Assembly (NCBI GenBank): GCA_900073065.1
Contig: FJOG01000017.1
Coordinates: 1,174,149 to 1,238,148, forward strand
Origin: Phialocephala subalpina
Taxonomy: Eukaryota; Ascomycota; Leotiomycetes; Helotiales; Mollisiaceae
Direction: 5' to 3'
Length of the DNA: 64,000 nt
The position numbers were made by a program, and so were the translations under genes. The notes under the pieces were generated by a model. The model was not told the DNA's origin and searched no databases. It was given only the letters and a program-made list of their open reading frames with translations. This document shows positions 23,908 through 35,855 of this stretch, piece after piece. How positions within the stretch are numbered: position 1 is the stretch's first letter; the number at the start of each line of letters is the position of its first letter.

Positions 23908-24836
23908 GCCCCGCCCTCCCTGAAGAAGCATGCAACATAAATTACAATATCGGGTGCAATATCGAGTCTCTCCTCATATACCGACTTGATCCAGACAACG
24001 CATTCAAATCGGGCCCATTCCCCGTCTGGGATTGTGCTTGAATCGATTTCGGTCATGATGCGACCGTATCTCAAATACTTGTTGTCATTCTGGCCATTAT
24101 CTCAACCCTAATGTTCGAGAAGGTATGGATCATTGGAATGGAAGTATGAAAGATCACAGTCTACGGAATCGAGTTCTTGCATTTGCTTGGTACTCTGCAA
24201 ATTTTCCCAGTGGCTGGGGTAATTGTCCTTCTTCTGGGTGGTTCCGTTCATCTTGATATTTGCTGCAGAATGAGGCATTGTAATGTACTTGAGACTGTGG
24301 GACTTTAACTTTGACTTTGAGACGAAATGTATTTGACTTTTGTTCTTGGTACGTTCGTGTCAGATCTGCTACCGTAGCGCTTCCGCTCATCGACTTTCGG
24401 ACCTCTCCCTTCCAACCCAGATGCCTTCACTCGGGAGGAACAGAAACTTGAGATTTCGAAAGTACAGGAAGAAAGAACACACAGATGATACTAGAAACCC
24501 TCTAGATGGAGCAGCCAGAGTGCTGATGTTCCAACAAAAATAGAACAATGCGCTGTACTCAAATCAGACTCTTCTCCTTGAATCGTCCGTCAACCTTCTC
24601 GGCGATTATAGGGCTGTCCTTCCTATCCCCAAGCAACGCTTTCTCCTTCGGCTCCTCCATCCTCTTCCAGAGGGACAGCCCACCAGCACCCTGAGAGAAA
24701 CCCTCAACCGAGCATATCTGGCCCAATCCTTCTTCTCCATACAGATTAACCAATTTCCACCTTCAGAGAACCGGCATGCCATCTTTGTAGCCAGCTCAGA
24801 CGGCAGGCATATCTTTCCCAATAAGTACGCTCCAAT

Positions 24837-25091
24837 CTATATAATACACTTCTGACGGCTCCAATGTTTTTGAGGGATGCTGTCCCACTTGACATCTCGG
24901 AAGTCTTGACTTAGGGACCGGTAGAATGTAATACTCGGATTGAAAGCGTTGAGGTCCTTGAGGAATTGCTCGACTACCAAGCAGCGGTCATGGTATTCGA
25001 CGTCGGCTTCGGCGGATAGGCGTTCGAGAACTCGCACAGCGCGTACGCTCAAGAATGATGAATCCTTAATCTGCGAGTTACGGTTGCCCAT
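24837..25091 (-). CDS. Possible small hypothetical protein, 84 residues
   Basis: ATG-started frame (MGNRNSQIKDSSFLS) with a plausible helical middle (VRAVRVLERLSAEADVEYH, then VVEQFLKDLNAF) and the end WDSIPQKHWSRQKCII. No family recognised and no intron evidence. It could be the remnant of a longer gene, as the surrounding 23-25.5 kb is otherwise empty. Confidence 0.3.
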   Translation of the reverse strand: MGNRNSQIKDSSFLSVRAVRVLERLSAEADVEYHDRCLVVEQFLKDLNAFNPSITFYRSLSQDFRDVKWDSIPQKHWSRQKCII

Positions 25092-25190
25092 GGTAATCTG
25101 AAATGCTGGCCGACGGCTGAGAAGATTGTCCCTAAGAGTCTAGGACTTTGAGACTAAAAAACCGAGAATGGCATCGGCCACTAGTTTTTT

Positions 25191-25228
25191 GTGCGGGTAG
25201 CGTGCTTGAAAGCTCCCGCACGCTACCC
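25191..25228. repeat. Inverted repeat, 11-bp arms
   Basis: GGGTAGCGTGC at 25195-25205 and its exact complement GCACGCTACCC at 25218-25228, separated by 12 nt. The loop side also contains CCCGCAC, which is complementary to GTGCGGG at 25191-25197, so two alternative hairpins are possible. It lies between a doubtful small gene and the 3' end of the NGS1-like gene. Confidence 0.75.
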
Positions 25229-25629
25229 CAAATTCATCTCAAGAAGTCTCATAACTCTTGGAACGTCTCGCACATGCTAAAAGGGTCGATTCTCCTTGGC
25301 GTATGGGGATGGAATTTTGTGCGCTAGACAGTACTTGCCTCAACTTCCATAAGTTAAATAGCTAAGCAGAGAATCTAAACACTAGATAGAAGAGCTATGA
25401 AGAGGCAACGTAACAGAAAGTTGCAAAGAAGCAGTAGCACTTGCTAGACAACACATAGACTGACTACTAGGTTACTTGAACACACTCACGCAAGGCGCCA
25501 CCGAATAAGGGCAATCAAGCCAGCATGTCAATTCAAAAATTACGTGAAATTGCATTCATATCGCGTATCAAATCCATCAACCAAGATTTATCTCACTAAA
25601 CTGCTTCCATCGTCAGTCTCGACACCTCA

Positions 25630-28600
25630 TCATGATCTTAAAGGAAGGAAGCTACTCACCCTCTCAGCCTTACAACTCAACTCCTCAAACGCATCCAAAA
25701 CATCAAATCCCATCCCCAACAACACATCCCTCTCATCGCCTTGCACCCAATTCAACACACAAGTAGAACTCCTATGCGCCTTGTTCTGTTTAATCCCCAA
25801 CAGCGCGAGACCTTGCAGCACGATCGCAGCCTGCGGACTATTTGGCACCACCGGGGCGAGGATACCACCTATTCCTCCATCTGGTGAGTTGGTTGGTGAT
25901 TGCAGGACGGGAATGTAGGCTGAGAGGCTAGAATGTGGACGCGTGATAATCACCGTCCCGACGAGGGAGCCATCAACGGGAGACTTGGCTCGTACAACTC
26001 CGCAAGATTTCTCATCGGATAGAGCGAGGTGGTATAATGCCAGCACTTCCGGTCCAGCATGTGCGCTTACGTGCTCGAGCGCTGTAGCAGCGTTCTCACG
26101 GCCGTGGATAAGGTCAAATGAGAAACTGACTCTTTGAATAGTAGGCAAAAGTCCTTCGGGTGCTTGCCAATGAGCGAGATTTCGAATTGTAAGCGTGTAC
26201 AAAAGGCGAGGAGATGAGATATCCCATCCATTAGCTGCAAACCAGCGTTTCAGTCTTGCACCTTCGGTGAGGTCTGACATTGGGATACCGGGGAAGATGG
26301 TCGGCAGCGAGGTGCCTAGTTGGAGGGTTTTGATGTTTGGGCGGGACAGGAGACCTCGGACTGCGCGTTGGTGGAGGGAGTGGCCGATGGAAAGGTTGCG
26401 TTTTGATGGGTCGACGAACAGGGTAGATATTACGCCGAGTTGGGAGTTTGGGTAGTAGTAGGTGGAGCAGAAGCCGAAGAGGGCTTGGGTACTGGAGTTG
26501 CGGACTACGTAGTGTAGCTCTTCGATGGGGTCACCGGACTCGGTGGCCGCAGACTGAGAAGAGTTAAAGAGTGGAGGGAAGTTGGAAGGTTAACTTACTA
26601 TTTCAAAAGCAGCTGCTGTCGCACCTGATAGACCAGATTGTGTGCCCGGCGGAGAAGTCTTCTCAATTGCTTTGATGAGAGCTAATAGACCTCTGTGGTC
26701 CCTGTCATGATTCCAGCCTTCGACAAGCCAATGTTGACGAGACTTCTGGACCTTCCTGCTCTTTCTCAGCGTACCAGGAAGTGTCCCTTGAGGCACATAT
26801 TCGCCGAAGAGTGCTCGCACTAAAGCACTCATGGCGGTTTCGGTAAAGTCAAAAGTGCACACATAAGTTCCGATTGACTTGTCCATCGCAAAGTCGTACG
26901 GAGAGCTGACCGATACCACAATCAGGGACTTCTTCTTCCCACTTGCACTGAGCATCGAGCACATCATCGCGACGTGTTTTGTGAATCCGTTTTGGTATAG
27001 GTTTCTGTTGGCATCTGCGGTGATGATGATGATTGCTGCTGCTCTGTTGATCAAGTTCTCATGAACCGGTCGCACACCGTTGGCTGTGTAAGAGGTATGC
27101 AGCAATTTCCCATGCCTTTGCCTTGCCAACGAACGGCCAAGCTCTCGAAACACTCCTTCGCCACTCATAATCGAGGATCTGTATATCCATTTGTCGTGCT
27201 CGTTTGGAACATCCTTCTTCACATTTTCTGCCATCTGTCTTGTCGCTGCAGAGGCTGGGAGTGGCTTTACCAAAGGAGTGAGGAGAAGTAATTCTTCGTC
27301 GGGGTAGAGCGTGTTGGACAGTGGCAAGAGATGTCCTTTATCTCTCATGACCGTGATCGAATTGTCGTAGGCTTTCGTGGAAAGAGCCAGATGGCTTGGA
27401 TGGAGAATCGCCAATTGCTTGATTCCTGGTGGGTTCAAAGCCTTGTGCCAATTTGTGCACTTCGACTTGAGGCTGAGCACTCGCCTCAGTGAGACCATGA
27501 TTCGCTCTCGGGAGATCATATCATTTTCGATTCCGAGCTTGAGTCCGGCCATAGCTTCTTGCTGTACCGCAAATGAGCGACATAGAAGGACAAGGTCGCA
27601 ACCTGCTTCCACTGCCATAACAGTGCCTCCTCGAACGCCAATATCGTGGCTAAGAGCATCCATTTCGAGGCACTCGGAGATCGTTACTCCATTGAAGCCC
27701 AAATCGTTTCTTAGGAGATCGTCGACGACTTGATCGCTGAGACAGGCATGCATCACGTTCATACCTAAGCAGTCAATATAGAAACGTAACGGTAGATGGC
27801 ACTTCACTTACTGGCATTAGCCATTGCACATCCGCCAACCATCATGGCATCAAGTCCTTCTCGAATAGCATTCCGAAATGGGACAAGTGCACTCAGGCTA
27901 AGTTGCTCAATCGTCTCCGTAATAATAGGCATATCCAGAGACGAGCCAAGGAAATCCAGGTTGCCATAAGACGGGAAGTGCTTCCCACAAGTCGTGATAC
28001 CAGCATCTTTGTAGCCATTCATGGCAGCAATGCCGTATTGCGACACTTCTTGAGGGTCATCTCCAGTTGCTCTAACACCTAGAGGTTGGTATCTTGCATT
28101 CGTTAAGACATCTAGGACAGGGCCCATGATCATGTTGACACCAACAGCTGAGACCTCCTTGGCAGTGGCATTTGCGACCTCATATGCAAGCTCAGGAGAA
28201 CCAGTGGCTGCAACTCCCATAGCACTGGGAAATTGGCATATGTAGTCCCCATCGAAGAGACTGTTGACACCACCATTTTCCTGGTCTAGAGCAATGAGGA
28301 GAGGTACAGGATGGCCAGCTTGGTGGGCGATGGTTTGGAGTTCTTGGACCAGTTTCGCTGTTTCCTGGGCAGCTACAGGAGTGCCGATTTAGTATATACG
28401 TTGAATATGTATGAAAATGCAAAGAACGTTAAACAATCGGTGATATCAGAAGCCGTTTAGATGAAAGACATTTAGCTCACAGAACGTGACTAGACGCACT
28501 TGCATCAAATGAGAGGAACAACACTGGCTGAAAAGACGTAACAACATGATCAGAATACGTAAGGAATGTTGTAATACTTTTCAGATTCTTAGTGGTCAAT

Positions 28601-28908
28601 AATATGGCGCCCAAGTGATGGTCTTCAATCAATGTCCGGATCTGTGGTGTGACTTCTGTTCCTTCCCATCCTGTTTAAACTCGCCGTTAGTCAATGCTAC
28701 ATGACACAACTTCTCGTCCCAGACGTGCTGTCTGGGATTTTGCCGGGCGAAAAGGAAAGTATCAGGAGCAGGAAGCTTCACCCATAAAGAACAGTTGACC
28801 CATCGCCCTGTTAAGTCAGCACTCTCCATCACGAGATTTACAACTCTGCACCCACCAATCCAGGTCCTGCCATAGCGGGTCTAATTCATCTCCTTCAGCA
28901 CCCTCCAT
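25630..28908 (-). CDS. NGS1: Ngs1-type GlcNAc sensor: GH3 domain fused to GNAT acetyltransferase
   Basis: Exons 28908-28856, 28807-28782, 28670-28578, 28372-27812, 27764-26599 and 26553-25630 give 940 residues with all phases matching. The N-terminal half is a family-3 beta-N-acetylglucosaminidase (NagZ-like) domain: LIALDQENGGVNSLF, GVNMIMGPVLDVLTNARY, GVRATGDDPQEV and CGKHFPSYGNLDF. The C-terminal part is a GNAT domain with LGVISTLFVDPSKRNLSIGH and HQRAVRGLL. This architecture is that of Candida Ngs1, which binds GlcNAc through the GH3 part and acetylates histone H3 at GlcNAc genes; similar fungal proteins have been characterised as glycosidases. The usual NagZ nucleophile motif SDD-L-M reads SECLEM, and the DxH acid/base loop is absent. 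Exon 2 is a 26-nt microexon. The extreme C-terminus could have one further intron (GTGAGT near 25642). Confidence 0.88.
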
Positions 28909-29754
28909 CTTCACCTGTACCGTGTCGGAAGCCGTGACGGGCAATAGCTAGGGACCTTATGGCGGGGTGTCTCGGTATAAGCACGGCACAACGTCTCTGC
29001 CGTATAGCTGCAAAAAGCATATCAAGTGGGCACTGGACATGCTCCGGGACGGTGCAACGTCTGAAGGTGTGGAGGGCGTGTCTCATGAGCCTCACGGAAG
29101 AGTTGATGGCGCGTATGCAGCCGTGTAACGGTGTGGATGAATGATGTCCAGACGCGTCAAAATGGGGTTAGGCTGTTCGTGGGGCTTGGATCACGTGCAC
29201 GAGCTGATTTAGGGGCTCTCTGGCAATTAGGCGGGCCCTGTCAACTCAATATTCACCGCCTTCTTTCTTTCTTCTCTCGCATCCAAAATCCAGATCAGTG
29301 ATTACAGAAGAGGCAGATCTGGGATAAACATCCTGTCTCATTACAGGAAGCATGCTTCCCAGATCTAATGGCGTGCTCCCCTTCAAATTCCTCATTTGTT
29401 TTATCACGTTCCCTATCAATATCAGCGGCCGGTAGATCCGGCTTTTGCCCGATCGATGAGACGTTACATCTCCATCTCCATCAGTTGCCACTGCCGCTAC
29501 CGAGTACCAGATTACGATTCATATCACCATACCATTTTGCAGATTTCAAGCCTCCACTCTTGAAGGCGCCCGGAGCCGTGGAGTCATGCTATCTTTTCAG
29601 TGGCCGTTGACGATTCAAGATATCTAAGGCAAGTTTCGAACTTTGCGGCGATTTCATATCATTCATGATGTAGTCTTCAAAAGGTACAGTGGTTGAAAGC
29701 CACGATTTTCTATAACTCAATTTCTTCGAGTTTATCGTTTAGATTTCCTTCAAG
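28909..29754. promoter_or_regulatory. Bidirectional promoter between NGS1-like and deacetylase genes
   Basis: An 846-bp head-to-head interval separating the sensor gene (minus) from the deacetylase gene (plus); shared control is inferred from layout. It contains a CACGTG-centred motif (GATCACGTGCACG at about 29190). No coding sequence seen. An Ndt80-like site would be expected if RON1 acts here, but I did not find an unambiguous one by eye. Confidence 0.5.
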
Positions 29755-31112
29755 ATGCCAATTGCAATCCCAACCGGCAAGGAGAAGATCACCAAGTTCA
29801 CGAATTGCAAGTTGGTCAAAGGCAATGAGTTGGTAGAGCAAGACCTTTGGGTGAGCTCGGAGACGGGCAAGATTGTGAGGAGCCAAGAAGTATTCTATGG
29901 CGAACAAGTTACTCCCGACATCACAATAAACCTGGGAGGAAGGATCATATCGCCAGGACTGATCGATGTCCAACTCAACGGCGCATTTGGATTCAACTTC
30001 TCGCAAATACCGGATGATCCGTTGACATATGGGAAAGTCTTGAGACAGGTCAACAAGTCTCTGATCCAAACAGGAGTCACTTCATATCTGCCAACTCTCA
30101 CATCCGAGACTCCCTATGTCTACAAGCATGTACGGATGCCCCTCTACTCCAAAACTTCAAAATACTCACCAACAATCAGGCACTCCCACATCTCGGTCCC
30201 TCAGGTTACCACCGAATCGCCTCAGACGGCGCTGAATCCCTCGGAGCTCACTGCGAAGGCCCCTTCATCTCCCCCACGAAGAACGGAATCCACAAAATCG
30301 AGAACCTCATCCCCGCCGCTCATGGCTTCTCCGATCTCGAATCCATGTATGGTTCCCAATATCTCGAACCCACTCTCTCCCCCTCCGGCAGCATCATCAA
30401 ACCCCCCACCATAAAAAAGATAACTGCCGCTCCTGAAATCGCCTCCATGATGTCCACAATCCCCGAAATCACATCTCGAGGAATAATCTACAGCATTGGA
30501 CATACAGAAGCTACATATGAAGAAGCATCTCAAGCCGTCGCTTCCGGAGCAACGATGATTACACATCTCTTCAACGCAATGAGACCTCTTCATCATCGAA
30601 ATCCAGGCGTCTTCGGCGTCCTCGGAATAGCAGAATCCCTCCCACGTCCATACTTCGGAATCATATCAGATGGCATACATCTCCACCCCACCTCCATAAA
30701 AATAGCCTTCAACGCTCACCCCGACGGATTCATCTTGGTTACAGACGCTATGCATCTAGTCGGCCTCCCAGATGGGGTCTACGAGTGGACGAATGGCGAG
30801 AAAATCGTAAAGATGGGAGCGAGGTTGGTGTTGGAGGGGACGGAGAAAATTGCTGGATCTAGCATTACGTTGATTGAGTGTGTGACTAATTTTCTGAATT
30901 GGAGTGGGGCGAGTATTCCGCAGGCGTTGAAGGCGGTTACGCAGACGCCGGCGAGGATGTTGGGGATGGAAAGGGTGAAGGGGAGTTTGGAGGCGGATGC
31001 TGATGCGGATTTGGTGGTTATTGAGGAGGAGGTTGATGGGAGTGGGAAAAAGAATTTGAGGGTTGATCAGGTGTGGAAGTTTGGGACGAAGGTGTGGGAT
31101 AGAGAAACATAG
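29755..31112 (+). CDS. DAC1: N-acetylglucosamine-6-phosphate deacetylase
   Basis: Removes acetate from GlcNAc-6-P to give GlcN-6-P. Exons 29755-30129 and 30180-31112 (50-nt intron) give 435 residues. The amidohydrolase landmarks are in order: GRIISPGLIDVQLNGAFGFN, then HCEGPFISPTKNGIHK (metal Glu), SIGHTEATYEEA, ITHLFNAMRPLHHRNPGVFG, and the catalytic Asp in LVTDAMHLVGLPDG. The C-terminal strand includes AGSSITLIECV. Without the intron the frame breaks between YKH and the LPHLGPSGYHR block; splicing restores it. Start at 29755 (MPIAIPTGKEKITKF). Head-to-head with the sensor gene; part of the GlcNAc cluster. Confidence 0.95.
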
Positions 31113-31400
31113 AGAAGAAGAGGCGAAATGGTTTAGATGTATAAATTGCATGGAGCGGCGTTTGGATGAATTGATCATGAATGTCCTTCAATCGAGGGAC
31201 ATTTGAGTCTCCTCTTGAGTTCCTTTCCCTGCCAATTCGCCCATTGGCCAAGTTGGCCATCACGTGTGCTGCGAGCCACGAGACAGATGCATCAAGAAAG
31301 CCTCACGCTCAGCCTGGTCTTCGTGAACCTCGATTTTGCTCGCTCTCTATGTCTTCTTCTTTTCTGCATCTTCCGGTAATGCTCTAACAATTGCCATACA

Positions 31401-32559
31401 ATGTCAGTAGGCTTCGGCTTCTCGGTCGGCGATTTCATCTTAGCACTCGAGCTTGTCGGCACGGTGATAGACGCCTTGCGGAGTAGTGCGAGGCTGGCTA
31501 TGAATATCGTGAACTACTTTCACAACTACTCGGCTTAGATACAGCGATTATCCAAATCAAGAACCTGGAGTTCGAAGAGGGTCAGTATGCTGAGGTAGTG
31601 GCGCTGAGACAGGCTGTTGCACAATGTCAGAGGACCATTGATGCTTTTTGGGAGAAGGTGAAGAAGTATCAGCCTTCTTTGGGAGGTAGTGATTCGAGTA
31701 TGAAAGCTCAATGGATGAAAATCAAGTTGGCGGTGTGTAAGAAGGAGGATGTTGCGAGGTTCAAGGCAGATTTAGTTAGCCATACTGAGAGTACCCAAGT
31801 GCTGTTGACTGCTGTCCAAATGTGCAAGATGAATGTCCCATATGTTCTAGAACATTATTGACAGTATTTTAGGAAGAAGTTGGATCTTCAAGAGGGCCGT
31901 CAAGTGGAGAGGCACAAGAGTCTAGCTAGTCATGTTCAAGAGGGCTTTTTCGCCTGCATGCAGCACCTGTCGGAAGTGGCAGACCAAGGAAAGGAGTTTC
32001 TGAAAACCACAAGTAGCATTCTGTGAGCTCCAGATTTAGTTTTTGAAAGTCCTGTGTTGACCAAGACATCCAGGAAGATCAATATCAGAATATTTCAGAT
32101 TGTTCTTCAGATCCAACATCTCATCACCAACATTCCTGGCCAAGTCGAACGTCAACAGCCAGTATACATGATAAACGCACTCGGCAAATCCAGCCCTTTT
32201 CATCTTGAGTTTATCCGTTCAGCAGAGGTAGGCTTAATCTTGGAGAATGGGAAATTTGCTTCGCTAATGCTATCAGGCATTGAAGTCTGTACTTCGGGCG
32301 AACTTCAAGAAGTACGGGAATTATTCTTCAAGATGTTGCTACGCAGCACGAGATACATATGGCAGGAGATTGGGACCTGTGCTTTCATCCAGGCCAGCGT
32401 GTGGAGATGAGAATAGTGTATTGTCGAAGGGAGATAGTCCAGTCGAATACCTATGCGGTGCGGATAGTGTGTCCCAAATGTACCGAGGATTGTGGGCCCT
32501 ACGAACCACTTAAATTAACATATTCAGACTGGCAAGTAGGGCACGCAGAGAGAAAATGA
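31401..32559 (+). pseudogene. Decayed gene of a fungal STAND/NLR-associated N-terminal-domain family
   Basis: Starts MSVGFGFSVGDFILALELVG, the usual opening of a large fungal family often attached to or related to STAND/NACHT proteins. The frame then breaks: after IDALRSSA the homologous continuation (YEYRELLSQLLGLDTAIIQI) is in another frame, implying a lost base near 31498. Next come VALRQAVAQCQRTIDAFWEK, an in-frame TGA at 31859-31861, further coding (HKSLASHVQEGFFACMQHL), an intron-like gap, then IPGQVERQQPVYMINALGK and SPFHLEFIRSAE. Near 32315-32330 a further frame change and deletion precede WDLCFHPGQRVEMRI and VCPKCTEDCGPYEP. Three independent lesions make it a pseudogene; sequencing error is less likely for all three. 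Confidence 0.75.
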
Positions 32560-33144
32560 ATTCGCTGATTTTTGATATAGTGTTCGTTGTGGCTTGGATT
32601 TCCAGAGAAAACACCTCCCCTGTCCTGTCGACTTCGGAAGCAAAGTTGATATTGACGAGGTTGCTCTACAGCTTGTCGAAACAAAGCCGCCTTCTTACCG
32701 GTTGCTGGACAGTCAGAAGTTGTCCAAGGCATTGCGGATTATTATTACTTCCTGAATGCTCGGTATTATGTTTCCAAGGAAACTATTTTCCATCGCTTAT
32801 TCAGGGAGAAGACCAAGATGGAGTGAATGGGTTGGTGGAATTCTCAGCTTGACCACTTTGAAAGTCCCACAGGCTCTAAGGTCTTCAAATCTGACAATAC
32901 ACACAAAAATAACGAGTTCGAAACACATGCAAATAGGGCCATGAACTTCCCAAACTCGAAGTCTCCAGACCCGTGAAAACAGACATTCATTGTCCCACAA
33001 TTCCCAGTACGTTCTGGCGCACGATATTTATACAAAGACACTCAATTGCTATTTACAACGAGGAAACTATTCAGACATATATTCTCAATTTCCCATGCCT
33101 TTCAAAAACAGCGCTTGCCATCAACACGAACAAATTGACCCAAT

Positions 33145-34381
33145 CTAATAAGCGGCGATTCTAGCATGCATACTCTCAGGCATAAGGTCGGGGCTAACAC
33201 TTCGGAGCGGGTATTCTGTAGCGGGGGCGGAGAGGAGTTGGCTGGTGAGGGGCTTTGGGGCGAGGATTGTTGGAGATTCGTGGACTTCTGGGAGGGGCTG
33301 GATTTGCTTGTGGGCGGAATCTCGGGGGCCGGTGCGGATGGCGGAGGGGAGGATTTGTTCGAAGCCTTGGGAGGAGGCGACGGTTTCGATGGATTTGAAG
33401 TACTGTTCTACTGTTAGTGATTGTCCGTTCGAATATGGCTCGGAGATTCTGGGACATTCGGGACTATAGTGGGAGGAATTGTACGAACCCTGACGGTCTT
33501 AACTTGGAGCTCCAAAGTGGCATCCTCATCAACCACAATCATGGGATGTGGGTGGAGTTGCAGCGCGGAGAGTGTCCACATATGGTTCACTCCGCCTTCG
33601 ATGCACTTTTGCAAGGCCAACGCCTTGTGTGCACCAGTGATGATAATCACTACCTCTCGAGCCTCCAGCACCGTCTGTACACCCACAGTAAGAGCCATCT
33701 TAGGGACCTTCTCCAAGTCATTATCGAAGAATCTTGAGTTGGCGATGATAGTATCATAAGCCAATGTCTTGACCCGCGTCCTCGATGCCAGAGAGGAGCC
33801 AGGCTCATTGAAAGCAATATGTCCATCAGGTCCAATACCACCAAGGAAGAGGTCAATGCCACCAAATGACTTGATAGCAGCCTCGTATGCCACACACTCT
33901 GCCTCCAGGTCTGGGGCGTTCCCATTCAGGATGTGGATATTCTTTGGGTGAACGTTGACATGTGAGAAGAAATGTTTGTACATGAAAGTGTGATATGATT
34001 CGGGATGTTCGCGGGGGATGCCGATGTACTCATCCTATCGTGATACAACATGATCAACAAACGTTATGATGTACGTGTCTGGCACGCAGATGGTGCTTTG
34101 CATGGTAACATACCATGTTGAATGTGACGACATTTTCGAAGGAGATCTCGCCAGCCTTGTATTTCTCAACTAGGATCTTGTAGATTCCTACGGGACTGGA
34201 ACCAGTTGGCAAGCCGAGAACGAATGGATGTGCGGGAGATGGATTGAAGCTCTTGATTCTGTCTGCAGAACGTTTGTCAGTAAATGTGGAATGATACACG
34301 AATTGGAAATGACTTACTGATGATATAATTGGCAATATAGGTTGAGGCCGAGGCAGGGTCGTCTCTGATAATGAGCCTCAT
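33145..34381 (-). CDS. DAM1: Glucosamine-6-phosphate deaminase (isomerase)
   Basis: Converts GlcN-6-P to fructose-6-P and ammonia, the last step of GlcNAc catabolism. Exons 34381-34318, 34262-34114, 34034-33489 and 33402-33145 give 338 residues. Signatures: [58 protein letters not shown] across the third splice, and the family pattern [17 protein letters not shown]. The Asp and His of the active site ([14 protein letters not shown]) are present. The last exon adds a C-terminal extension of about 60 residues beyond the bacterial NagB length ([17 protein letters not shown]) that is rich in Pro/Ser; such tails occur in filamentous-fungal orthologues. Head-to-head with the hexokinase-like gene. 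Confidence 0.95.
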
Positions 34382-35855
34382 GATGTTGGAGTAGCTGTGA
34401 TATCTTGGAAGTGGTTCTAGAAATCTAGTAGGAAAATGAGGCCTTTTGCAGGCAGAGTTGTATATAAAATTGTTGGACGGAAGCCAAAGTTTTTTGTACA
34501 GTAAGAAATGGATCACCAGCTCAACAGAGCTTCAAACCTTGATTACCATCAAATAATGGCCTCCGCCAGCACGTGTGGGATGCTTCATCGGGTAGCTCGT
34601 AGCCCATTGCTCCCAGCGGAGAGGTATGGAACGTCACCAGTGAATAACCCCCATGCTCCAACAACGCCGCATGGAAAGGCCGGAGTCTGAGACTTCACTT
34701 GACAATGATAGAAGACGGTGGAAGCCACTGATCGCCTAGTGACGGCCCTAGTCAGCAGCCAATTGTCAAGTCATGATCGGGCTCGCCCCAGATGGTAGCA
34801 TGGTACTGGCCGAGTCAGATAGTGAAGGTTGCGTTTGGCGTGGGCGAAGATGATGCTGGTGGATGGGAAACATCGGAGAAATCTACGCGAATCAGTCGGA
34901 GAATCTTTGCGGCGAGCGGGCGGTGGCAGAAAATGACGCTAAGATAACGCAAGCGAGTCAAAGCCCAAAAAGTCAAAAGCTGAGGACACCTCGACCGTGC
35001 TACGCCAGAATTGTAACGTTGCGTTTGACAACTCTTCAACTCCACGCATCGCATCGCCTATCCCAACCCATACCACAACAGTCCATCCAGCCACCTACCT
35101 ACGACATGCGGACACTGCCGCGCCAACGCAGGGGAGGAGACACCAGCTGCGAAATCTGAATCTCCATACGTCCCCATCCGCTCTCTGCAGTCCGGCCTCC
35201 TGAGTGGTTGATCCAACCCAGTGGTGGACTGTGGGAAAAAGCAAAACCCACATTTCCCAAAGACGACTTGGGGCTGCTTCAAGGCATAATTCGCCTCTCT
35301 GTTTCAATCTTCATCTCTTTACATGAAAAGTATTTGTTTTCAATGTTACTTTGTCCCATGGCGAGATTGTAATTGCCGTGAACCTTCTCTTCTGCGTCCT
35401 ATCAAGCAAGCTTGGCCGCGATGGCGCAATAATTTCCCTCGTCTGCGTTTATCAATCCTGTGCCGTCGAGTTTGGCATCTTCAATACGACACGGCCCTAT
35501 TCTCCTTTCTGCACGTTACTTGAACCTCCACCATTCCTCGCTCAGACTGGACACCTGAATCCACATCTGACTACCTGTCGTTCCCGATTCGACGTTCCCT
35601 CCTTAGGTGGTCTCGGGTTCATTCTGTCTCACGTCTTTTTCCGTCAGACTTTTCTTTACGAAAGCGTAGCACTTGCCTCAACCAACGCCAGCCTCTCGTC
35701 CTACGCATGTAAACAGAACATGGAGAGGACCAGCTACCACACTACTTTCGACTGAAACTGCTACCTGTCGATCCGCCCCGGCACACTAATATCTTAGCCG
35801 CGCCTCGTAGCGCCGCTGGCTCTACATATTCCTATATGTATCAACACCCGATGTC
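34382..35855. promoter_or_regulatory. Bidirectional promoter between deaminase and GlcNAc-kinase-type genes
   Basis: A 1,474-bp head-to-head interval. No gene is supported inside; the plus side is CT-rich from about 35,280 and likely holds the hexokinase leader. Common control with the other GlcNAc genes is inferred from clustering only. Confidence 0.45.
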
